Below are positions 56,250 through 64,000 of a DNA stretch of 64,000 nt, piece after piece (position 1 is the first letter of the stretch; every line of letters starts with the position of its first letter). A program made the translations under genes and the position numbers. Below the pieces are notes generated by a model, which ran no database searches, was not told the origin of the DNA, and saw nothing but the letters and a program-made list of their open reading frames with translations. The DNA is from Siderastrea siderea. Its lineage: Eukaryota; Cnidaria; Anthozoa; Scleractinia; Rhizangiidae. The stretch covers positions 36,804,301 to 36,868,300 of the forward strand of contig OZ034969.1 of assembly GCA_964030785.1 (NCBI GenBank), given 5' to 3'.

Positions 56250-56413
56250 TGGTTGGTTGGTTGGTTGGTTGTTTCACTGACTGACTGACTGACTGACTGA
56301 CTGACTGGCTGACTAACTGACTGACTGACTGACTGACTGACTGACTGACTGACTGACTGACTGACTGACTGACTGACTGACTGACTGACTGACTGACTGA
56401 CTGACTGACTGAC
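56250..56413. repeat. GGTT / GACT tetranucleotide microsatellite
   Basis: Five to six GGTT units (56250-56271) pass into about 33 units of GACT (to 56413) with two variant units. It replaces the expected C-terminal codons of the pseudogene. Long reading frames across it on the other strand (repeated Val-Ser-Gln) are a by-product. Confidence 0.93.
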
Positions 56414-58068
56414 CATATCAACAATAAAAACCAGTCTTAGGTCACCTATTTAGGTCAGCGCTACATCATCACAAACAGGAGCAAACAATCCTTAACTGAA
56501 ACGTTTATTTAGTTAGTCAATTTACCTTATACACGTGCAATTTAAAAGACATGTACAGTTGGCAGCTGCATTGCTCCAGAGAAACTGTTAACCCTACTTT
56601 ATCTTAGTCATGTCTACGTTAGATAGGCAGGATCAGGCCAATATGGAGTGCAGTGTTCATTCGTCTAAGTTATTACGGGTATAGAAAAGATCTCTGCTAG
56701 CCAACAAACTGAGATGTTCGGCTCACCACAGACAGATCTTGTACTAAATCTGTGGCCCCCCAAAATATATGTCATACGTATGTAATAGCTCAAATATGTC
56801 ACGCATATGCTGCATCTTAGTCGTGCCTTGCAAAAAAAAAGACTCTTTTTTCCTATAAGTAAATCTGCAAAGTAGTTCTCTCGTTTACATTATATGCAAA
56901 ATAGTACTAGCGTTTACGTTGTGTATAAATACAAGCTTGTTACTCTTACTTATAAACTCCTTTATGAAGTCCGCTATAGTTGGACGAAATACGTAAGAGA
57001 ATAAAGACGTTTTGCAATTAAAGTTTGCATAGTGTTACTCATTAGTTTAACTCTTTTTAAACAATTTTTTCACCTGTATTTGCGAAACGGAAACAGTTCC
57101 CGCTAATTCTCAAACTTAGAGTTTAGTCCGCCAATTTGTTTGTTGTGTTGCCCTGTAAAACGAACCATATTAAAGAAATTCAAGTAAAAAATTCCATAAA
57201 AAGATCCTACTATTTTCCTATTTAAATGAAAAAAAGAATGTAATCGACAACCCGCAACTTGCGAACCGCAATCTACAACCCCCAACTTGCAATCTTCAAC
57301 CTGCAACCTCCAATCTCCAACTAGCAGTTTACACAATCCGAAGCAACCTTTGTTTGTCACCTCGTCCTCTCAAAGAGGTAGTTGCTTATAAACTCCTTCC
57401 AAGAGAGGGTATCAAAAAACAAGCGTTTCTTCATCCAAATTGCTTCTAGCCTCTTTTTAAAGGTGAGGCCTTGTGTACAGGCTTTCATGTGAAAATCATT
57501 TTTTGCCGCATGCAAACAAAAGGCACTTCTACGTGGCCTCGCCTTGAAAAAGGGGCTAACGCCAATTCAGAAATGGCTTATTATATGCACTGTGGTTTAG
57601 GTGTACAAATGCAAAAAACGCACACAAAAACAAAACCTATCACTAGAAAGTGACAACTCAGGCCAAGTTAACTACAGACCCACTAGTGTCTTATTTGAAA
57701 GTGTTTTTGATTACACAGTGTCAAAGTAAGCTACTTACTCACAGTAGCACCGCTTGTAGTTTGAATAAATTTCGTCCTTAGTTCACACGCGCTCATTTTT
57801 TTTGTCAGGCCTCAGTTTTCTTTCGATTGGATCCCAAGGCTGTAAAGAGTTCATTTCTTCTTACCCCTTTATCCTTGATTAGCTTTCCTTATGACGGGAA
57901 TCGACGTACAGGAGATTTATTTAACAAATGAATGATTTTATGCACCAGTTAGCCATGAACTAAATTAACAATTAAACTGTCCCGGCTTCCGGTCAGGCGG
58001 TTGTAATAGGATCTGTTCTCAGGAACTCGCTTATAAAAGGCGCAGAATTGAGAAGCTAGTCCTTTCCG
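56414..58068. other. No recognised gene; CAACxTG-type repeat
   Basis: AATAAA lies at about 56423. At 57247-57330 short units such as CAACTTGC and CAACCTGC recur, a degenerate tandem repeat. Nothing else supported. Confidence 0.45.
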
Positions 58069-58500
58069 GTGGTCACGTACATTTTAGCGATTGGTTTTAT
58101 TCATCGTGTAGCTGAAGTCCCTGATCCAACCAAGTCAGAACGGGTGCAGCTCATCTTGAGAGGTTATTCTAAACTAAGGTCGACAGGCGCGGATATAAGA
58201 TTGCCGATCACGCTACCGCTGCTGGAAAGAATAATATCGGCTTTAGTTCACACCAAGCCTACGCAATTTCAAAGAAAATTGGCCCAAGCAATGTGCTCAT
58301 TGGCCTTTTTCGCTGCCCTTAGGATAGGGGAGATCACGAGTAGACCAGGGCAATCATCGGATAAGATCATACAACTACAGCAAATTTCATTTTTACGAGA
58401 CTGCGACGAAGAGTTCGTAGGCCTTAAATTGACACTCACAAATTAGACCAAATTACAAACACAGTGACCCTTTACGTTCTGTCGAACTGCTCGTCTCCCG
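58069..58500 (+). mobile_element. Tyrosine recombinase fragment of a DIRS/Ngaro-like element
   Basis: Reads ILAIGFIHRVAEVPDPTKSE, LRGYSKLRSTGADIRLPITL, AQAMCSLAFFAALRIGEITS, ending KLTLTN and, after a frameshift, NYKHSDPLRSVELLVSR. ALRIGEI is the box I region with the first catalytic Arg. The His-x-x-Arg and Tyr boxes are absent, so only the N-terminal half remains. Confidence 0.75.
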
Positions 58501-58655
58501 AGTTTATTGATATCGGTTCATAGCATCCAGTGTCTGCGGTATAAGCAGGGGCTATACAGTAAGTGCACGCACCGAGTTTGCTGGCTTTCTAGTTTATTTA
58601 TATCAGTTGATAGCATCCAGTGTCTTGCTGTATAAGCAGGGGCTATACAGTACCA
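58501..58655. repeat. 90-bp tandem repeat
   Basis: AGTTTATTGATATCGGTTCA at 58501 and AGTTTATTTATATCAGTTGA at 58591 start two units that share ATAGCATCCAGTGTC and GTATAAGCAGGGGCTATACA. A third, weaker echo (GTGTAAGCAGGGACTACAT) is near 58758. It directly follows the recombinase fragment. Confidence 0.75.
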
Positions 58656-59249
58656 GTTATTAAAAATACACGAACTTCACGGTTATCATAATATTTTAGT
58701 ATGTTTGCTTAACGCTTCAGAACGGGCAATAAAGCTCGGTAGTGTGGTTGCTTTGCGGTGTAAGCAGGGACTACATATCATTTAGCTCCCTTAGTTGTGT
58801 TATTTCCCACTAAGCACGTCTTGCCTTGGTTTCGGGTGGGGTGTCCTGTCCACTCTTTCATCGTGCAGGACTTTGGCTGGTATCCCCTCACCTTTGCTGG
58901 GAACAGTTTCAGTGACAGTTAGCGGCCTTCTATCAAGGTCATTGTTTATTATGCAGATTATGAATAAACGGCCACCTGTGTGGCCAGAATATGCCATAAT
59001 GTGTCACGTCATCTTTCTTCCCAGCAAACCGACCTCAACCAAGGCAATGCGCGCTAGATATTTTACAAAGCTAATTCTAATGGCGCATAAAATTAAACAA
59101 GTTAATACTACTCCTACTCCTTCCATTTTGTTTTCTTCTCAGTCACTTCACCAGAAAATCTGAAAGGGTAAATCTTCCCGAGAGAAAACCAATTCAGGTG
59201 TGAATTCACACTTCAATCGTAGCGTCGAACAAATTAAAGCAGTGAATTG
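58656..59249. other. No recognised gene
   Basis: A frame at 58795-59163 has no motif I recognise; no further support. Confidence 0.4.
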
Positions 59250-60532
59250 AATATTCTTCGGCAAGTAAGTGTTAACCGATTTCAGTAATTCTTGGTTTTC
59301 TAAACAAAGAATGTTCGAATTTTTTAAAACTTTAAGATTTAGAGCAAGCAAATTCAATGATTAAGAGGTACAAGCGCTATTCGAAGACCACCCTTTTCAG
59401 GGAAACGCGGAATATTTCCACTAAACAGCCATAGATTTTTTTCTAATTAAGCTCAATAAGTTCTAAGACTTCAAGCTTAAGGTTAACTATAAGCAAGTTT
59501 CTACGAAATCGGCTGGGTAGAAATTTCTGCACAGTTGAGTATTAAATTTTGGTTTCAAAACACTATGTTTGTGTAATTGCCTCAGTTGTTGCAAGAACAC
59601 TAACGTAATGCTGGGATAGCAAATGTTTTTTTGACAGCTTGATACCACCTAAACTGAACTCTGCTGAAAAATCGGAAAAGGTCGGAAACTCCCAGTAAAA
59701 TCTACAATCAAATGAAAAAGAGCATGTTTATAGTGCGTAACTTGTGAATCTGAAGATATTCAAGTTTATTCGACTTCTGAAAAAACTACCGATTTGCTTT
59801 CCCTCATTTTTAAGTATGTTAAAATCCAGCATACATACAAACGACCTCACCTAGTTTCAAGCGTGTAACCTCGACGAAAGCCGACGAATTTGGCTCGTCA
59901 AGTTGACTACTTCACGTCTTCCATGTTACAATGCTCTGACACCCTCGGGTTCTTGTTAATTATTCAAACTTACCGCGTTCTGGTATATATATACAAACGA
60001 TTTTATCGTACTTTAGAAATAAGTGAAAAAATAATCGGTAGATTTTTTAAAAGTTACGCACTTTAAACATGCTCTTCTTCATTTTCTTGTAGATTTTATT
60101 GGGCGTTTCCGATCTTTTCCGATTTTTCAGCAGAGTTTTAGGCGGTATCAAGCTGTCAAAAAATATGTGCGATCTTAGCATTGCATTGGTGTTTTTGCAA
60201 CAGCTGAGGCAATCATACAAACATAGTGTTTTCAAGCCAAAATTGAACAATCAGCTGTGCAGAACTTTCTACCCAGCCGATTTCGTAGAAGTTGCTAACA
60301 GTAAACCTTGAAGTCTTAGAACTTATTGAGCTTAATTATAAAAAAATCTATCGTTGTTTGATGGAAATGTTCGCGTTTCCCTGAAAAGGCTGGTCTTCGA
60401 ATAGCGCTTGTACCTCTTAATCATTGAATTTGTTTGCCCTAAGACTAAAAGTTTTGTAAAATTCGAACATTCTTTGTTTAGAATACCAAAAATCACTGAA
60501 ATTGGTCAACGCTTACTTGCCGAAAATTCGAT
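59250..60532. mobile_element. Foldback transposon with arms of about 480 bp
   Basis: Left arm about 59250-59742 and right arm about 60057-60532 are inverted, moderately diverged copies; matched blocks include CGGCAAGTAAG, AACAAAGAATGTTCGAA, GAGGTACAAGCGCTATTCGA, TTTCGTAGAA, GACAGCTTGATACC and AGAGCATGTTTA. About 315 bp of unique AT-rich sequence lies in the middle. There is no transposase. Reading frames inside are parts of the repeat. Confidence 0.85.
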
Positions 60533-62599
60533 TTATAAAATAGAGCCTCGGCGCTACTAAATAGCGGCAAGCCACGTTAAGTATAGATATAGAAAGGAAA
60601 ATCAGTGTCGTTTGGTCACGTTATCCATACGACCTTGAAATTTAAATTTGATTATTGGTGTTCTTGCCAAAGACGTCGTTATTGTTGATTTATAGACCCC
60701 AAACGCACAAACTGTTGTACTATTCATTGTTACTATTACAAACACTGAAAAAAAAACAGATTGTGATGGTCTCAGTTTCTTTGTTTTTCCCCTAAATCCT
60801 CATTTTCCACCACACTCTGCAATTTCTACCACACTGCTCATTTTCCATACCCGAAATTTTCTATAACACTCCTCCTCTTCCACACTCCGCACCCCCAGTT
60901 TTTTACTCAACCAAAACGAAGGAAATTTACGTTTTTTTCCGATGGCTATCGGGAAAATGGCGACGTAACAATTACGTGAGCCATAGCAACATAAGTCTCC
61001 TACCCATTGCATTCTGAGCTCTGTCTACCCTTCGCAAAGATCAGATTCCAAAAACGTTTCTACTAATTGCGAATGAATTTTTGAAACATAGTTTAAAAAT
61101 TACTTTAATGTTGTTAACTAATAGTTGTTATTAACTGTTTTTGTAAGATCTTAAGTCAAAATTTGAAGAATGTGACATTTCTATGAACACGAGAACATAC
61201 CGGCTCGAACTGTCAGACTTTGCCACTAACTTTGGTTTTCATTTTCCACCCAACCAAAACGACTGAAATTTACAGATAGCTCAGAAGAAGCGCTCGTGTC
61301 TTGCCTGTGTTACCTGTGTTAGTATCGCTGAAATTGTCGAACCTCTGGCTATTGTTTATTTTTTACCTTCTTCCTGTCCATCCAGTCCATATGATCTGTC
61401 GAAAAGATAATGGTGATAATAGAACTCTCTTTAAATGCGACAGTTTCAGTGCTGCGCAAAATGGCAAAAGTAGATATCATGGGCAGTGATATCATGATAT
61501 CTACTTTTGACCGCGATGGCCTGCCATAGCGCGTCGTACCATTCCACTTGCATTAAGTTTTTTATTAGTTTGTGAGAACATTTTCATATATTTTGACAAC
61601 TTCTTGATGACGTCCGCTGCAACCGATAGAACTGACTAAGCAAGTTCATAAACTATGAGGAGGGGTGGCGAGTGTAGCGGTGTAACAGACAATTCCACCT
61701 CTCACGGTTCTCTTTTTTTTCAGTTGACGAGATGACAGGGAAGCCGAGAAAAGGTTGACAAAGAAATGTCACAAAGTTGTCGAAAACTAGCAAAAAAAAA
61801 ACCCCTGGAGCAATTTTGACGGTATGGCGCGCAGCTCCGTAAAAAGCCAAATTAGCTCAAGAAATAATACAAAAATTCACATTAAAAAATTTATGAAATA
61901 TTAGTCAATAAGCTCCCTCGATATATTTAAATTGTACCTGACAGCACGGCGCAAACGCACAGACAACAGTTATGTCAACAAATATCTTCATCCTTCGTTT
62001 TTAATGTCTTATTGTGTGCTCAAGGCCTCCCTCTCAGGCTAAAAACAAATTACTAATAACTTAAGCAGTAGCTTGGTTGTACAGCAGCGTACTAAATGAA
62101 GTGTGAAGTATTTTCATAGGCTTTGGAGTCTTGCTACTGTTCTCACTACTGAGGCCATCGAGTTAAAGTTTCGTTATTTGAATTTTTCATTTCTCTATAT
62201 CATTAATTGAACATCTCCTAACGGCAGGTGGACAGGAAAACAATGATAAATGCTTTTAACAAAACCAAACACCGGAGGTGAGCATTGTTTTGGGCTTAAT
62301 TGATGTCCCATAAGAACTTAAACCGATTTTCAGGCGACTGAATATTATTTCTCAAGTTTATTGGGCGACATTTCTTTACTCTTAAAATTGGACTTGTCAC
62401 TTACACTTGTTAACGGAAAACATCCTTTATGCAAAAGAAAAAATTAAGGTTGGTCTGTGTTTACGTCTCTAACTACTTCGTGGCAAAAGTGGTCGTATTT
62501 TTTAACCGGCAACCCTTACGGATAGAACATCTCACAGTGGAATGCTGTAGCCAAGTTTCTGTAGAGTTCTAGCTCAATACGAACCTTTAAAGTGTTGAC
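60533..62599. other. No recognised gene before the signal-peptide exon
   Basis: Contains a perfect 17-bp-arm hairpin at 61465-61509 (CAAAAGTAGATATCATG and its complement, 11-bp loop). The region just upstream of 62600 should hold the promoter of the next gene, but no TATA or other element stands out. Confidence 0.45.
61465..61509. repeat. Perfect hairpin, 17-bp arms
   Basis: CAAAAGTAGATATCATG (61465-61481) and CATGATATCTACTTTTG (61493-61509), separated by 11 bp. No coding or mobility signal is associated. Confidence 0.85.
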
Positions 62600-62793
62600 A
62601 TGAAGATGGGAATATTTTTAGTGTTCCCTGTAACCCTCTCTATCATAATCCAGGTTTGTGTTATGTCTTGAGCTCCCTTTGAACTGTTTGTGCTTTTAAT
62701 TGGCAAAGTTTATTTCTTAACGACGTTCTATGGATTCACATATTGTTTTCCTTCCGCAGCTTTGCTTTCATGGTGCAAAAGCAGCCATCAACT
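62600..62793 (+). CDS. 5' exons of a secreted or membrane protein, possibly another polycystin-like gene
   Basis: Exon 1 (62600-62653) starts at ATG: MKMGIFLVFPVTLSIIIQ, donor CAG/gtttgt. Exon 2 (62760-62793), acceptor …ttccgcag, adds LCFHGAKAAIN plus one base, donor T/gtaagt. Joined they make a typical signal peptide: a lysine, a hydrophobic core of about 15 residues and a small-residue cleavage site around AKA. The phase-1 end matches the phase-1 entry of the first REJ exon at 5843. No further exon is certain up to 64000 (a segment at about 63034 would join as a stop), so the gene must continue beyond the window if real. Confidence 0.52.
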
Positions 62794-64000
62794 GTAAGTA
62801 GTCCTCTATACGTAGAATATAACAGACCAAATGTTATCGTTTGATCTGTTGTCCTGGTAAGCTTAAATTGTAGGGAAGGCTATGACACCGTCAGCATAGC
62901 ATCGTTTTAACAAATGATTTAAAGTCATCAGTATGGGTATAGTCTGATGTTAGTAATCAGGCGTATTATATTACTTCCATGTCTAAGCGTGCGTCTTGTT
63001 GACCGTATTATTTTCCTCTTTTGTTTCTGGCAGAGAGCGTTGTCACTGTTCAGTGTGAAATTCCAAATACGCGGTTTTTAACTTTCCTTCTGTACAATTT
63101 CTCTACTTACAGTTGTCCTCGATAAGTTTAATGTCATTGGTGTCACCAAATCTCAAAAACATGTAGAAAAACGCAAAACTTTTATGTTGCAAAAAATCGT
63201 ATACTAAGGTTATACAATGACTACCGGTAATTTAACAAAAAAACAGATGTACACAAATTTGCAAGTAATTTTCATTGTAGCTTCAGAAAGATGTAGATTT
63301 TAATAATGTTTGGCATTTCTTGAACACATGTTTGGCCGTCAAAAATCGAGCTTATGTCCTGAAGAAAAGCGGTGAAAAAAGAGCGAAGAAAGCTTATTAT
63401 TTAAAAATTTATTTATTTCAATAACACCTTTATTTTTACATTGGTCTTCTTTAGGCTGTCAAAGTTTTCATAAAACCTGCCTTCCCCGGTTTCACATTGG
63501 ACAATCGGTAATTAGGCCCACTGCGAAGATTTCCTAGTTGATAAATGCTGTGGAAGCCTTATCATCAAAGAATAGGAATTGCAACCAGGAAAGCCGCGTT
63601 TAGTAAACTGCATGTCACAATTGTTGTCACGTTTCGCAATACCTCTCCGTATGTTTCACTGGGTCAGTGTCAGGTGCTGGAACACCAAAAGAAGCTTTTT
63701 TTCGGATTTTGTAAAAAGCTTCAAACACTTTTTTAATCATTTCGGTCAAGTTTCGCAGTAAACTCTAGTGAATTATTACACCCTGTTTAACTCAATTAAA
63801 TGTAGGGAATATAGGCAAAAACTCCGTTTTCGGCCATGATAGGTTTTCACAGCTTCCGCACCTGACAAAAGTTCAACTGTAAAAAATCTTGACAAACTGG
63901 AAAACAAAAAAGATGTGCCCAGCAGAGAACACCAAGGAACAATGACTTGTGTTTAGACAACTGAAATCGTCAAAAGATGTTGCTGCTTAAATTGAGTTTT
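62794..64000. other. Probable first long intron, nothing recognised
   Basis: AT-rich. Short frames at 63545-63761 overlap in two phases and have no splice context I trust. Confidence 0.4.

Larger units (their letters stand above)
52911..56250 (+). pseudogene. Partial polycystin-1-like copy, pseudogene
   Basis: Matches the 3' third of the gene at 5.8-23.9 kb in order and orientation. Exon pieces: about 52911-53217 (SASLAVMFSKY…GVLSYGNRDSARY…FEK, the end of exon 8), 53551-53716 (exon 9, identical length and phases) and 54960-56250 (last exon). REJ, GAIN/GPS, TM1, PLAT and the first later helices are absent. The last exon has four in-frame stops, at 55130-55132, 55154-55156, 55169-55171 and 55523-55525 (all TAA except the last, TAG), yet no frameshift over about 1.3 kb. 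In exon 9, 38 of 55 residues are identical to the intact copy by my count. The C-terminus is cut off after MFFDQIS by a microsatellite. Introns are unrelated in length (333 and 1,243 bp against about 2,720 and 436). Confidence 0.92.

Noticed and set aside
56144..56424. Minus-strand Val-Ser-Gln repeat protein
   Set aside because: A translation of the GACT microsatellite; opposite to the pseudogene's coding strand.
61653..61850. Minus-strand frame of 65 codons (MAFYGAARHTVK…)
   Set aside because: No domain, no splice partner, and a composition seen in dispersed repeats.
1..64000. CRISPR array, bacterial operon or integrated virus
   Set aside because: No regular spacer-repeat array, no operon-like gene packing and no viral structural or replication genes were seen; the content is eukaryotic.

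Overview
The window is a stretch of animal nuclear DNA, AT-rich, with spliced genes, GT-AG introns and dense transposon debris. A PKDREJ/PKD1L2-type polycystin together with DIRS-like, Crypton-like, Penelope-like, Ty3/gypsy and L1/Tx1-like elements and a tRNA-derived SINE fits an anthozoan cnidarian, most likely a stony coral. That placement rests on recognising families, not on a search. Layout. (1) 1-5.8 kb is transposon ground: a 404-bp MITE, a Tc1/mariner-like element with TA duplications and a large internal palindrome, and a Penelope-like element on the minus strand split by a MITE that left an 8-bp target duplication. (2) 5.84-23.89 kb is the one clearly functional gene seen: ten phase-compatible plus-strand exons of a polycystin-1-like membrane protein (REJ-type ectodomain, GAIN/GPS autocleavage site, first TM segment, PLAT domain, further TM helices, TOP/polycystin domain and C-terminal channel-like helices). 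Its 5' end is not identified in the window. Its introns carry a Crypton-like remnant, a perfect 83-bp-arm foldback, a 5'-truncated L1-like LINE, two long-TIR elements and other repeats. (3) 23.9-37.6 kb holds no recognisable host gene: LINE fragments, a Crypton fragment, a tRNA-derived SINE, a foldback element, and a dispersed repeat present in four copies, two of them in tandem. (4) 37.7-45.6 kb is a nested retroelement cluster: Ty3/gypsy gag-protease-RT, a MITE, a Crypton fragment, a DIRS-like element (gag, RT, RNase H, tyrosine recombinase), a second Crypton fragment, then a Penelope-like RT + GIY-YIG element whose 3' region has a hammerhead-like motif. (5) 47.8-51.3 kb has a broken protein kinase gene (minus) and a dead PIF/Harbinger transposase (plus). 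(6) 52.9-56.25 kb is a partial second copy of the polycystin gene, matching only the end of exon 8 and exons 9-10, with four in-frame stops, no frameshift, and its C-terminus lost at a GGTT/GACT microsatellite. (7) 56.4-62.6 kb has a truncated tyrosine recombinase, a 90-bp tandem repeat, a 1.28-kb foldback with arms near 480 bp, and a short perfect hairpin. (8) At 62.6 kb two small exons encode a signal peptide and end in the phase that the first REJ exon of the polycystin gene needs. They may start another member of the same family, continuing off the window. Together with the complete copy and the pseudogene this suggests a tandem polycystin-1-like cluster in which one member has decayed.
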